NCBI GenBank assembly: GCA_045636125.1
Contig: JAZTWX010000025.1
Span: forward strand, 1-64,000
Length of the DNA: 64,000 nucleotides
DNA from: HGM04593 sp045636125
GTDB lineage: Bacteria > Bacteroidota > Bacteroidia > Bacteroidales > Bacteroidaceae
Direction: 5' to 3'
Of this stretch, positions 6,718-16,187 are shown one piece after another. Made by a program: the position numbers and the translations under genes. The notes under the pieces are model-generated. The model saw only the letters and a program-made list of their open reading frames with translations, made no database searches and was not told the DNA's origin. The first letter of the stretch is position 1. The number at the start of each line of letters is the position of its first letter.

Positions 6718-9700
6718 CTACCACTGCCGGAGAATCTTTGCGGCATCGGTGTTTCCTGCACGCGCCGCGTCGCGGTAGAGGTCTTTTGCAAGACGCTTGT
6801 TACGGCGCTTCACACGCCCCGTCATCAGGCAGTCGGCCATATATTTTGTACCGCGGTGGTCCTTTGCCCAATGAAGTTCGCGCGCCCATTGGTAGGCTGC
6901 AGCGTAATTTCCACAACTATCCTCGTGGGCCAAAAGATAGTTCATTGCATCGCCGTTCTTCTGCGCAGCAGCCTTCTCGATACATTGCAGAGGAGTGCCC
7001 GCAAGCGAGTCGGCCACAATGCCGCGTGCCTGCATAAAGATTGCGTAGCGATAAAGGGCTTCGGGCTTGTTCTTCAGTGCCGACCGGCGCAACAATTCAC
7101 CACCCCGCACACTGTCGAGGTACTCTTCGTGAGTGAACAGAATATGCGCCATCTCATACATTGCACGGAGCTCGCCCTGCTCTATCGCGCGCTCGAGCCA
7201 ATAGAGAGTAGCATCCTCGTTGGGCTCACAACCAACCCCGTCGCGGTGCATAAGCGCAAAATCGTACTGCGCCTCGGCATACCCCTTTTCGGCAGCACGT
7301 TGCATAAATGAGAACGCAAGGGATGGGTTCTTTTTCAGCGCATAACCATTTTTATAGCACAAACCTATGCGATAGAATGCTCCGGCATGACCAAATTGCG
7401 ACAATTCAATGTAACTTGTGAGACAACGGCTGTATTTTCTCTGCGAGTAGATAATTTCGGCCTTTTGGAACTCATTTTCGCACTGTTGCCAGAAGATGCT
7501 GTCGCGTACAAATTCGGTTCTCTTGAAGGCTGCAACATATTCCTTCATCTTCTTGCTCAATTTTTTAATCTTCGTCTCGGTTGACGGCAGGCTGTCGGCT
7601 GCAGCAACGGACTTTTCGGGCAAGCGGCTGTCGGTGCAATAGAAGATGTTTCCGCTGCGGCCCTCAACGTTCACTGCAAGGGCGTTACAATGGCTGCTGT
7701 TGTAGAATTCCAACTGCAGCTTTCCATCGACCGGCTTCACCGACGGAGCCCACAGGAGGGTGCGGCGGTAATCGTCAGTTGGCAAAGGGCGCGACGCATA
7801 GGAGGGCGAGTAGAATTGCTTGCTCTCGCTATATCCCTGCACCGATGTGTAGCGGCGGGTACTTGTGGCGTAACCCAGGTCGGGCAAAATGCCATCACGT
7901 TTTTCACCCTCCTTGAAAGGGATGAAACAGGCTAGACGGCTCGGGGAGTCGGGCCTTTCGGAGTGTCCTTCAAACGGGTCGCCCATTGCCTTTACATTGC
8001 GCACAAAATGATCCTCTTTTTCAATTGAGCCGGGGTAAGAAAAAGCAATATTGGGAGTGAGGAAGCCATCGTAGAAGAATGCGTGCTTGCCTTTATTTTG
8101 GCGAGCAAAGCCTTTGAATTCCCAGAAAGCCTTTGAATTCCCACCCGTGACAGTGCCGGTTTTCCGCACATCACCTGTTATTACAATCTTCTTGAAATTG
8201 GTCATTTTATCCACATTTATGCCGTGCAGATACTCGTGGTCGATAACCAGCGTTGAATCTTTGTGATAATCGCCCTTCACAACAACATTATAAACCCAAT
8301 AACAGTGGGAAAGGCCGTAGCGGTGGGTAATACTCTTCACAACATCGTTTGCACTGAGCACATCGCGATATTGCCAAAGGCCCTCGCGCATAAATTCCGC
8401 TTCGTATTCAAGGTCGCGCATCCCCTCGCTCTTGTCAAAAGCACCCGTGGGCGAGTTTGAATAATAGTCAACTGTTTTATATTCGTTGTTAAGGCTGTCG
8501 ATATAAGACGCCGGCCTCACTTGCGAGTATTTATCCATTGCATACTCCCACTCGTCCAGGTAGTCGAGAGTGAGCTCGCTCATAGGCGGAACGGCGAAAC
8601 GCTTCTGCCGTTTTTTGGCAGTAACATCAATATTTTCGAGCATAAAATACTCGTTGGCCTTGTTTTTGATGCCACTTAAAAGAGCGCTGCCCTGCAGATA
8701 AGAGTGCTGCGGAGCGCCCAAATTGCGTTCCCACCAGTGCAAGAAACGCGGACGCGGAGAAAAGTAGCGGTCGAGCACAAACGAATATTGTATTTTGCCT
8801 GTGCTGTGCTTCATTTTTGTGTTGGGCGAGAGGGCCATCACACGACGTCCCTTAAAATCGCGCATAACAATGCGGAAAGCACCCTTGCTGTCGGTGCGGA
8901 AAGCCGATGTGAATATTGAGTCGCCCGAATAGGAGGCGTCGAAACGCACCAGATTATAGGGTTGCACGGCAACCCTTCCATAGGTTTTAAGGTAGAATTT
9001 TCCGCATAGGGTTATCTCCTTTTCGGGCTCTGCAAGGCCTGAAAGTGATTGGGCAGAGAGCTTGCTCCAATCGTATGCTGTCCAGCCGTTGGTGAGCATT
9101 ACAAGGTCGAGGTGTTCGCGACGGTCGGGGTTAAGGGCATCGAAATACTGCGCCGCGTCGGGGATATAGCCCTTGACCTCGGAACCGAGCAGAAGGTAGC
9201 TGTAATGGTTGTAGCTCCACGATGTCTGCTGTCGGCCGGCATTGTCGACCACCGAGAGGGCAAAGCTGGCATCTTCTTCAATGGGCAGACTGTCGGTGCG
9301 TTCCACGGTGAGGTTCACTTTTTCACACGCCCGCGGCTCGAATTTATGCAACGGACGGCCGCCCGCGTGCACCCTCAACTGCACCGCACGATTGTCACCC
9401 GCCTGCGCCGCGCTATGCTCCACAAAGAAAAGACGCTCGGCCAGCGGGGTGCTGCCGCTGAAGACAACAGCACGGTTCACGCCCTCGGGAAGGTCGGCTG
9501 CAGCTACGGCAAAGTTCTCCTCGTTGTTCCTTATTATAGTATAATAGCACACCGAGCTACGGTGCAGAAAGGCAAAGCCCAGGTCGGTCTTTTCGGGGTA
9601 ATTACAGTGCACTGCCACACGCACACTGTCTGCGGCAGCATTGAGCGAGAGAGCAACACCCTCTTTTTCCACACTCGGCAAGGATATTTTATGCTTTTCG

Positions 9701-10479
9701 TGCTTGCCCTTTTCATTTTTCACCCTCACCTCGGCGCGGTATTTCACCCCATCCTGTGGTGTAAATTCAAAAACGCCCTTGCCCATATGCACGGGAGTTG
9801 CGCACAAAAGTGGCTCTCCGTCGGCCAAAAGGGTAATTGTATCGCTGCACTCCACCCCACGCACTCCCTGCAGCTCAAAAGCCACGCGAGCAGGGAGACC
9901 TGCCACAAGATGACCACCCTCGGGGTAGAAACGAAGCACTTTTTCGTCGTCTTTTTCTATATACCAACGGCCGTCACGCGCAAATGCACGGCGGCGGTCG
10001 AGCATATTCTTGAATTCCCAATTATTGCCGTTTACCTTGTCGAAGACCGGGAACACACGGCTGAAAATCGCCGCATCGCCCCAGTTGAGCATATAACGCG
10101 TGTAGGCACGCACCTCGAAGTAGCCCGACAGATAGAGGGGGTCGAGGTAGAGCTCGCCCACACAGGTTCCGTCGTCGGCGAGCTTGTATTTTTCGGTCTT
10201 TACAACATAACCCTCGGGCGAGACAAGCTCCACATAGAGAATGCGACTCACATCGCCGGGGCGGTTATCGTTTCCACACGTTACCGACGCCTTGAACCAT
10301 ATTGTATCATTGAGATAATAGGCCGTGTTGTCGAACTGCACATAAACCTTTTCGGGCACAAGCACATTTTCCACCAGCATCGCACGCAACACCGCATCGT
10401 CTATTGTGACACCTTTCTGCTGGGCCACTGCCACAGCAAACGGCAAGAGCAGCAATATTGCACTTATATATCTTTTCAT
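6718..10479 (-). CDS. Large surface/periplasmic protein: MG2-type N-terminus, plug-like centre, Sel1 repeats
   Basis: A 1253-residue exported protein with a clear signal peptide (KRYISAILLLLPFAVAVAQ). Residues about 30-135 (VLVPEKVYVQFDNTAYYLNDTIWFKASV ... SGYFEVRAYTRYML) resemble the MG2 domain of bacterial alpha-2-macroglobulins. A middle part with YFMLENIDVTAKKRQKRF resembles the plug-type linker of Bacteroidetes MG2-carboxypeptidase-regulatory proteins. The C-terminal 200 residues contain several Sel1/TPR-like repeats (AFYRIGLCYKNGYALKKN, AQYDFALMHRDGVGCEPN, AMYEMAHILF). I see no thioester or protease motif. Function is unknown; a role in envelope protein interaction is inferred. An out-of-frame 19-nt tandem repeat occurs at 8107-8143. 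It is monocistronic, between terminators. Confidence 0.75.
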   Translation of the reverse strand: MKRYISAILLLLPFAVAVAQQKGVTIDDAVLRAMLVENVLVPEKVYVQFDNTAYYLNDTIWFKASVTCGNDNRPGDVSRILYVELVSPEGYVVKTEKYKLADDGTCVGELYLDPLYLSGYFEVRAYTRYMLNWGDAAIFSRVFPVFDKVNGNNWEFKNMLDRRRAFARDGRWYIEKDDEKVLRFYPEGGHLVAGLPARVAFELQGVRGVECSDTITLLADGEPLLCATPVHMGKGVFEFTPQDGVKYRAEVRVKNEKGKHEKHKISLPSVEKEGVALSLNAAADSVRVAVHCNYPEKTDLGFAFLHRSSVCYYTIIRNNEENFAVAAADLPEGVNRAVVFSGSTPLAERLFFVEHSAAQAGDNRAVQLRVHAGGRPLHKFEPRACEKVNLTVERTDSLPIEEDASFALSVVDNAGRQQTSWSYNHYSYLLLGSEVKGYIPDAAQYFDALNPDRREHLDLVMLTNGWTAYDWSKLSAQSLSGLAEPEKEITLCGKFYLKTYGRVAVQPYNLVRFDASYSGDSIFTSAFRTDSKGAFRIVMRDFKGRRVMALSPNTKMKHSTGKIQYSFVLDRYFSPRPRFLHWWERNLGAPQHSYLQGSALLSGIKNKANEYFMLENIDVTAKKRQKRFAVPPMSELTLDYLDEWEYAMDKYSQVRPASYIDSLNNEYKTVDYYSNSPTGAFDKSEGMRDLEYEAEFMREGLWQYRDVLSANDVVKSITHRYGLSHCYWVYNVVVKGDYHKDSTLVIDHEYLHGINVDKMTNFKKIVITGDVRKTGTVTGGNSKAFWEFKGFARQNKGKHAFFYDGFLTPNIAFSYPGSIEKEDHFVRNVKAMGDPFEGHSERPDSPSRLACFIPFKEGEKRDGILPDLGYATSTRRYTSVQGYSESKQFYSPSYASRPLPTDDYRRTLLWAPSVKPVDGKLQLEFYNSSHCNALAVNVEGRSGNIFYCTDSRLPEKSVAAADSLPSTETKIKKLSKKMKEYVAAFKRTEFVRDSIFWQQCENEFQKAEIIYSQRKYSRCLTSYIELSQFGHAGAFYRIGLCYKNGYALKKNPSLAFSFMQRAAEKGYAEAQYDFALMHRDGVGCEPNEDATLYWLERAIEQGELRAMYEMAHILFTHEEYLDSVRGGELLRRSALKNKPEALYRYAIFMQARGIVADSLAGTPLQCIEKAAAQKNGDAMNYLLAHEDSCGNYAAAYQWARELHWAKDHRGTKYMADCLMTGRVKRRNKRLAKDLYRDAARAGNTDAAKILRQW

Positions 10480-10751
10480 TATAATTACCTTACTTTATAT
10501 AAATAGACGAATGAAGATGCCGAATGTCACAAAATTACACAAAAATAATTTCACCCGCCCCCGGCATAGCCTTTTGGTTCTACCACAACGCATCGAAGAT
10601 GCAAATAAACACAAAAAACTGCTATCACAAACAATTAAGAGCAAATAAAAACCCTGCCCTGAACGCACAAGGCGTAACAGAGCTATTTTTATGAACAAAA
10701 AAGGAAAAATTGCGTGCCAAAATCTTTGCCATATAAAAAAAAAGCACTAAT
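10480..10751. other. Intergenic region between the MG2 protein gene and rpmH
   Basis: AT-rich spacer between divergent genes holding their promoters. I see no reading frame with protein-like content, no tRNA and no repeat. Confidence 0.6.
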
Positions 10752-10783
10752 TTTGCACCCTGAATAGCGCAAAGTATAGTTTG
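10752..10783 (+). promoter_or_regulatory. Probable rpmH promoter
   Basis: TTTG at 10752-10755 and TATAGTTTG at 10775-10783, 19 bp apart. The -7 box has one extra base compared with TAnnTTTG. The ATG is 28 bp downstream. Confidence 0.45.
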
Positions 10784-10810
10784 ACGAAACATATAAAATA
10801 ATATAAGACG

Positions 10811-10972
10811 ATGAAAAGAACATTCCAACCCTCTAACAGAAAGAGAAAAAACAAACACGGTTTCCGTGAAAGAATGGCTACAAAGAACGGCCGTCGCGTA
10901 CTCGCTGCTCGTCGTGCAAAAGGACGTGCAAAACTTACAGTTTCTGACGAATACAACGGAAAGAAAAAGTAA
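10811..10972 (+). CDS. rpmH: 50S ribosomal protein bL34
   Basis: A 53-residue, very basic protein beginning MKRTFQPSNRKRKNKHGF and containing RMATKNGRRVLAARRAKGRAKL, the invariant core of bL34 that threads into 23S rRNA. The C-terminal extension TVSDEYNGKKK is of the kind seen in Bacteroidetes. It is a single-gene unit with its own promoter and a strong terminator, not next to rnpA or dnaA as in many other phyla. Confidence 0.97.
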   Translation: MKRTFQPSNRKRKNKHGFRERMATKNGRRVLAARRAKGRAKLTVSDEYNGKKK

Positions 10973-11016
10973 TTGCAACGCAATGCAGAACATTGCAATG
11001 TCAATATAGATTTTGC

Positions 11017-11059
11017 AAAAATCAAGAGCTTGCCTTTCGGCAAGCTCTTGATTTTTTTT
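11017..11059. terminator. Terminator after rpmH
   Basis: Hairpin with stem AATCAAGAGCTTGCC, a short TTTC-type loop and a T8 tail, between convergent genes. Confidence 0.9.
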
Positions 11060-11077
11060 ATGTATACTCAGGATTTT

Positions 11078-14011
11078 TTACTTCTTCAACAAAAAGCGCA
11101 GAACAGCGCCCATAAGATGAGTGCGCTGCGAGGAAGAACCCGCAACCTCAAACGGGAAAGCTGTTGAAAGCACACGATAGTTGCCCGCATAGGCAACACC
11201 CGCGCTCTTCTTGCTCTTGTCATACACAAAAGCCACAAAAGCATTGTCACGGGGTACAAGGACATCGGGGCGCGACACGGTGTAATACTCCTCGTTCAGC
11301 CCACGGGGAAGCGAGAGCAACAGATTGGAACCAAAAACCCTGTCCTCCGATGCATCTACCACCGAACCGCCAAAATCGAATTTAAGCACCGAGGTTATAA
11401 AATCCCTGTCGGCATTGTTTTTCGACATATCACTCGCAATGTAGGCTCCGCTCACAAAAAGACGCCCGCCCCCCGAGAGATACCCCTTCAGGCTCTGCTG
11501 AATTTCTGCAGGGAAAGTTTTGTACGGGCGGTTATAACCCAGAAACGAGCCTTTAAGCCCCTGCTTTTCGGCACCGGCAATATAGTCAACAAGGTCGTAT
11601 GGAGCAAGCAGCACATCTCCCTCGATGACCGCCTCGCTGCTGCACGAGACAAAAGAGACTCCGTTGGCAGCCATTGCCGCGCCATGCACATAAGGATAAT
11701 CGAAGGTGTTACCCGCGGCAAGCACCCCCTCAAAATCATTTCCGCTGAGCCCGAGACCATCCTCGTAGCCGATGTTCGCACGCTCGTAGTCGAGCTGACG
11801 GCCGCCATATTCGGCGCTGTTCACATAGGGCACGCCGGCATCGTAATCAATATCGAAGCCCGCCTTCGACAGAGTGTTCACCTCGCCCGGGCCGCTCAAA
11901 CGATGGAAGCCGTTTACAATGAGCGCAACAGCCTTTTCGCGGCTCACCTTGCACACCGACAGTATTTCCGAGGGGAAACTCTCGCCACCATCGTTCAGCG
12001 CAGCCACCTTGAAGCTATAGACCACATTCTTGAGAATGGGAATTTCGCACTCTGTGCCCTTCACCACCCTGCCATTGTCGAAGCCGCCATCGTTCACGCG
12101 CATATAAACCACATAAGCATCGGGAGTCGCTGTTGGCTCTGTTTCATCCTCCACCGCAGCCCAGCGCAAGCGCACCTTTTCGCCATCCTCGTCGAAAGAG
12201 GCCGAGAAATTCTTCACAGGCAGAGGCTGCACCACATAATCACGGCCGTGCAGATAGTTTACATACTTGAGCAACGATTTATAGACCGAGCGGGCAAGAG
12301 TGAATTTGAAGTCGGGGTTATGCCCGTAGACCATATCGGCAAAATTCTGATGCGAAAGAGACTCGAAAATAAGGGACGGCACACGCGGCAGACGCGACTC
12401 GCTGTAACTCTTGTCGAGAATTCCGCGCACAGGCCAGTCGATGCCGTAACGCGCAGAAACATCGCGCTTGACACCAAGCAGGAGATTGCTCACAATGTCG
12501 CGCGAGAGATAGCGTGAACGTCCGGCGGCAATTGTGTCGCCGTTGAAGTCGGTGGTTACAACACCCAAAGAGCCCACCACATTGTCTTCGGCCGAAATTC
12601 CGGCGTCGGAGTGAAAGCCGAAAGAGAGTTCAACGGGCACGCAAAGCCCCACCGAGTCGGGGTTATATACCGAACCGCCCGAGAGGTGATTTACCGCGTG
12701 AGAGCGGCAATTGATATCGTCGTTATAATCTACCTGACTACCGCTGGGAGTATACACCTCGGCAGGGAAGCCCGAATATTGCAAGGCGTAACGCGCCCCC
12801 TCGAGATAACGGGGAAGGCCGCTTGTTGCCACCGCAACGCTGTCGCCACGAGCCACAAGCCCCATACCACCGCCAAAGCGCACCGCATCGGCTGTAACAA
12901 CGCCTTTATGGTCGCTCTCATTGGTGAGAACTACCGCCTGATTTTCGTTTTCGCCCTCCTTGAAATGGAATGTTCCCAAATAGACCCAAGTGCCGCCGCC
13001 CATACGTTGGTTCACCCTGAATTCCGTGACTCCACCGCTGTGAAGCACACTATAATGCGCATCAGGTACCGATTTTTCCATTGTTTTATAAGAGACATAC
13101 ACCGCGTAGTAGCCGGTGCAGGGGATATGCGGTTGCCAGCGGGCTACAGCTGCTGTGCGACGGCCGTTTGCCGTTTCAACAGCCATTGCCGTGCCGTGAG
13201 TAAATGGATTTTCGCCATCGACATAAGCCGTGGCGCGGGGCTTAAAGCCGCTATCGACAACCACCCATTCGCGTTTCTTTTCGGCTTTCTGCACATAACG
13301 CGAGAGAGTGCAGAGAGAGTCATTATCGACCACCACACACTCGCGCTGCGTGTCGCGCTCACGCGGGGTGTAGACAAGAGCCCCCGCATTCTGCAACATT
13401 GGCATAAGGAACGGGAGCACAATTGATTGCGTGAAAAGGTCCTCGGTAGTACAATAGAGCGAGGGGCGCTGCCACTGCCACATCCCCTTTTCGGCCGAAT
13501 ATATGCGCCCGTGGCTCTGCCACAGGGCAAGGTGCCTGCCGCGAAGGCCTTTCTTTGGAGTATAGGGCTTTGAGACGTTTTCAACCCACGGCTCGCCACG
13601 ATAATCGGTTTTTCCCCACAGGCGGTCCTTCTCCACGCCTTTGCGGCGCATATTACACGGCACAAGCTGCTCAATGGGGCGACGGGCAGCAAAAATCTCC
13701 AGTTTATAGCGTTGTTGCTCACGTGGCAGATAGCCGCGCAGCAAGGTGTATATGCTGTCTACAATTTCAGGAGTGAATATCTGCGCCGCAAAATTGCTGT
13801 TGGCGTAGATTGTGATTTTTTTCGCACGCTTGTTTACAATTATATTGTTACGTCGGCGTTCAAGGGCGCAATTCTTTACATTTACGCCCATAGCATTGTA
13901 TTCGGCAAAGAATTTCTCTACCGAACGCGTAACGGTTTTGTCGGCCTTCTGCGCCGACAAAACCGTTATACACAACAGGCAGGCTACAAGAGCCGAAAGC
14001 CTTCTAAGCAT
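11078..14011 (-). CDS. Golvesin/fibronectin-type protein with an amidase-like core (formerly 'xanthan lyase')
   Basis: A 977-residue exported protein (signal peptide LRRLSALVACLLCITVLSA). Residues about 300-395 (YAVYVSYKTMEKSVPDAHYSV ... HKGVVTADAVRFGGG) form a golvesin C-terminal-like beta domain found in Bacteroidetes proteins once annotated as xanthan lyase. Around 455-590, LSFGFHSDAG and later PSLIFESLSHQNFADM resemble the zinc ligand and glutamate segments of Amidase_3 N-acetylmuramoyl-L-alanine amidases. A fibronectin type III module (about 615-710) follows, then a C-terminal flavodoxin-like/GATase-like part (RLFVSGAYIASDM). A peptidoglycan or muropeptide amidase role is inferred, not shown. 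It lies 10 bp downstream of a 90-residue protein gene on the same strand. Confidence 0.72.
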   Translation of the reverse strand: MLRRLSALVACLLCITVLSAQKADKTVTRSVEKFFAEYNAMGVNVKNCALERRRNNIIVNKRAKKITIYANSNFAAQIFTPEIVDSIYTLLRGYLPREQQRYKLEIFAARRPIEQLVPCNMRRKGVEKDRLWGKTDYRGEPWVENVSKPYTPKKGLRGRHLALWQSHGRIYSAEKGMWQWQRPSLYCTTEDLFTQSIVLPFLMPMLQNAGALVYTPRERDTQRECVVVDNDSLCTLSRYVQKAEKKREWVVVDSGFKPRATAYVDGENPFTHGTAMAVETANGRRTAAVARWQPHIPCTGYYAVYVSYKTMEKSVPDAHYSVLHSGGVTEFRVNQRMGGGTWVYLGTFHFKEGENENQAVVLTNESDHKGVVTADAVRFGGGMGLVARGDSVAVATSGLPRYLEGARYALQYSGFPAEVYTPSGSQVDYNDDINCRSHAVNHLSGGSVYNPDSVGLCVPVELSFGFHSDAGISAEDNVVGSLGVVTTDFNGDTIAAGRSRYLSRDIVSNLLLGVKRDVSARYGIDWPVRGILDKSYSESRLPRVPSLIFESLSHQNFADMVYGHNPDFKFTLARSVYKSLLKYVNYLHGRDYVVQPLPVKNFSASFDEDGEKVRLRWAAVEDETEPTATPDAYVVYMRVNDGGFDNGRVVKGTECEIPILKNVVYSFKVAALNDGGESFPSEILSVCKVSREKAVALIVNGFHRLSGPGEVNTLSKAGFDIDYDAGVPYVNSAEYGGRQLDYERANIGYEDGLGLSGNDFEGVLAAGNTFDYPYVHGAAMAANGVSFVSCSSEAVIEGDVLLAPYDLVDYIAGAEKQGLKGSFLGYNRPYKTFPAEIQQSLKGYLSGGGRLFVSGAYIASDMSKNNADRDFITSVLKFDFGGSVVDASEDRVFGSNLLLSLPRGLNEEYYTVSRPDVLVPRDNAFVAFVYDKSKKSAGVAYAGNYRVLSTAFPFEVAGSSSQRTHLMGAVLRFLLKK

Positions 14012-14021
14012 ACGCTTGCTA

Positions 14022-14294
14022 TTATTTTGAAAGCTGGCTTATCTCGTCGAGGATTGCTTTTGCGTCCTTGTTGAAAGACTCACACAAAGCGTTGAAGTAT
14101 TTCTTTGCGGACATACCGGGTTCAACGTGGCTCACGCGCGCAACGTAGTCGTTGTTGAGGCTGAATATTTTGTTGAACACGTTCACCCACGCCTCGGTGT
14201 CGGCTTTTGCATTGTAAGACACGAGGAACGCCTCGGTTGCAAGGTCGTCAACAATAAAAGTAATCACTTTCTTCAAATTTCTTCTGCTTGCCAT
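14022..14294 (-). CDS. Conserved small Bacteroidales protein of unknown function
   Basis: A 90-residue soluble, helical protein beginning MASRRNLKKVITFIVDDLATEAF, a start shared by a family of small hypothetical proteins in Bacteroides and Prevotella. Two or three amphipathic helices are likely; there is no signal peptide or known motif. The longer frame to 14390 is rejected because the extra residues look like untranslated AT-rich leader. It precedes the golvesin protein by 10 bp and is probably cotranscribed with it. Confidence 0.7.
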   Translation of the reverse strand: MASRRNLKKVITFIVDDLATEAFLVSYNAKADTEAWVNVFNKIFSLNNDYVARVSHVEPGMSAKKYFNALCESFNKDAKAILDEISQLSK

Positions 14295-14519
14295 AATTTT
14301 TCCTGTAAAAATATAAAAATGATAAAAACGCGGCAACACAAGCGCCGCCACATCTGCAAATATAAGCTTTTCTTGAAAAAGAAACAACATTTACCACAAA
14401 ATGCATCTATTTTGAAAATAATTTAAGTTATTACCGATAAAAAACAGCAAAGCGCTTTTACATCTCACAAAAAAAAGCGAAATTTGCAATAGTTTGACTT
14501 AACTTTAATTTTTATAGAT

Positions 14520-16166
14520 ATGGAAATTAGTGCATTACAGAAAGCAAGAGCTGAGTATCAGCCCAAATTGCCCCAGGCTTTGAAAGAGGTTGTTAAAATT
14601 ACCGAGGGTGCTGCAACACAGTCGGTAGCCGACCAGGAGGCCATCAAATCTATGTTCCCCAACACTTATGGCTTGCCCATCGTTACTTTTGAGAAGGGCG
14701 ATGCTGCCATCGAGTACCCCGCTATCAACATCGGTGTAATCCTTTCGGGTGGCCAGGCTCCCGGCGGACACAACGTTATTGCCGGCCTTTTCGACGGTGT
14801 TAAAAAACTGAACGCAGGCAGCCGTCTTTTCGGTTTCCTTATGGGCCCCGGTGGTTTGGTTGACCACAAATATATGGAGATTACTCCCGAGATTATGGAT
14901 GCTTACCGCAACACAGGTGGTTTCGACATCATTGGTTCGGGCCGTACAAAGCTGGAGAAGACCGAGCAGTTCGACAAGGGCTTGGAGATTATCAAGGAGC
15001 TCGATATCAAGGCTCTTGTAATCATCGGTGGTGACGACTCTAACACCAACGCTTGCGTGCTCGCCGAGTACTACGCAGCAAAGAACACAGGTGTTCAGGT
15101 TATCGGTTGCCCCAAGACCATCGACGGCGACTTGAAGAACGCTTACATTGAGACATCTTTCGGTTTCGACACAGCTTGTAAGGTTTATTCAGAGGTTATC
15201 GGTAACATCCAGCGCGACTGTAACTCTGCCCGCAAATACTGGCACTTCATCAAATTGATGGGTCGTTCGGCTTCTCACATCGCACTCGAGTGCGCTTTGC
15301 AGACACAGCCCAACATCTGTATCATCTCTGAGGAGGTTGAGAAGAAAGCCCTCTCACTCGATGATATCGTAACATCAATTGCCGAGGCTGTTGCTACACG
15401 TGCTGCTGCCGGCAACAACTTCGGTACAGTGCTCATCCCCGAGGGTCTCATCGAGTTCATCCCCGCAATGAAATCACTCATTGCCGAGCTCAACGACCTC
15501 TTGGCTGTTAAGGGCGAGGAGTATGCTGCTGTTGAGGCCGCTGACAAACGCCAGTACATCATCGACCAGCTCTCAAAAGAGAACGGCGCTGTTTATGCAA
15601 GCCTCCCCGCAGGTGTTGCACGCCAGCTCACAATGGACCGCGACCCCCACGGCAACGTACAGGTATCGCTCATTGAGACAGAGAAACTCCTTTCGGAGAT
15701 GGTTGGCAACAAATTGGCAGCTTGGAAGAAAGAGGGCAAATACACAGGCTCTTTCAACCCCCAGCACCACTTCTTCGGCTACGAGGGCCGCTGCGCAGCT
15801 CCTTCGAACTACGACGCCGACTACTGCTACGCTCTCGGTTACAACGCTTCGCAGCTCATCGCAGCAGGCAAGACCGGTTATATGTCATCTATCCGCAACA
15901 CAACAGCTCCCGCTGCCGAGTGGGTTGCAGGTGGTATACCCATCACTATGATGATGAATATGGAGCGCCGCCACGGTGAGATGAAGCCCGTTATCCAGAA
16001 AGCATTGGTTGACCTTGAGGGTGCACCCTTCAAGACTTTTGCAGCCAACCGCGACACTTGGGCAAAAGAGACTTGCTACATCTACCCCGGCCCCATTCAG
16101 TATTTCGGCCCCACAGAGGTTTGCGACCAGACAACAAAAACTCTCGCATTGGAGCAGCAGAAATAA
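14520..16166 (+). CDS. pfp: Diphosphate-fructose-6-phosphate 1-phosphotransferase (PPi-PFK)
   Basis: A 548-residue enzyme of the long PFP clade interconverting fructose 6-phosphate and fructose 1,6-bisphosphate with pyrophosphate as phosphoryl donor, a reversible glycolytic step. Markers: GVILSGGQAPGGHNVIAG at the nucleotide/PPi site; GGDDSNTNA, where the second Asp replaces the Gly of ATP enzymes and blocks ATP; and PKTIDGDL, where Lys and Gly mark PPi use. MGRSASHIALECALQ and MERRHGEMKPVI bind substrate. An ATP-type PfkA is encoded at 54 kb, so both enzyme kinds coexist. A GH25 lysozyme gene follows after 21 bp. Codon use is strongly biased, suggesting high expression. Confidence 0.95.
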   Translation: MEISALQKARAEYQPKLPQALKEVVKITEGAATQSVADQEAIKSMFPNTYGLPIVTFEKGDAAIEYPAINIGVILSGGQAPGGHNVIAGLFDGVKKLNAGSRLFGFLMGPGGLVDHKYMEITPEIMDAYRNTGGFDIIGSGRTKLEKTEQFDKGLEIIKELDIKALVIIGGDDSNTNACVLAEYYAAKNTGVQVIGCPKTIDGDLKNAYIETSFGFDTACKVYSEVIGNIQRDCNSARKYWHFIKLMGRSASHIALECALQTQPNICIISEEVEKKALSLDDIVTSIAEAVATRAAAGNNFGTVLIPEGLIEFIPAMKSLIAELNDLLAVKGEEYAAVEAADKRQYIIDQLSKENGAVYASLPAGVARQLTMDRDPHGNVQVSLIETEKLLSEMVGNKLAAWKKEGKYTGSFNPQHHFFGYEGRCAAPSNYDADYCYALGYNASQLIAAGKTGYMSSIRNTTAPAAEWVAGGIPITMMMNMERRHGEMKPVIQKALVDLEGAPFKTFAANRDTWAKETCYIYPGPIQYFGPTEVCDQTTKTLALEQQK

Positions 16167-16187
16167 GGTAATTTCCTAATCGCCTGA

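Noticed and set aside
9049..10506. 485-codon plus-strand frame inside the MG2/Sel1 gene
   Set aside because: It is antisense to a protein with signal peptide and recognisable domains; its translation is His/Cys-rich with no family likeness.
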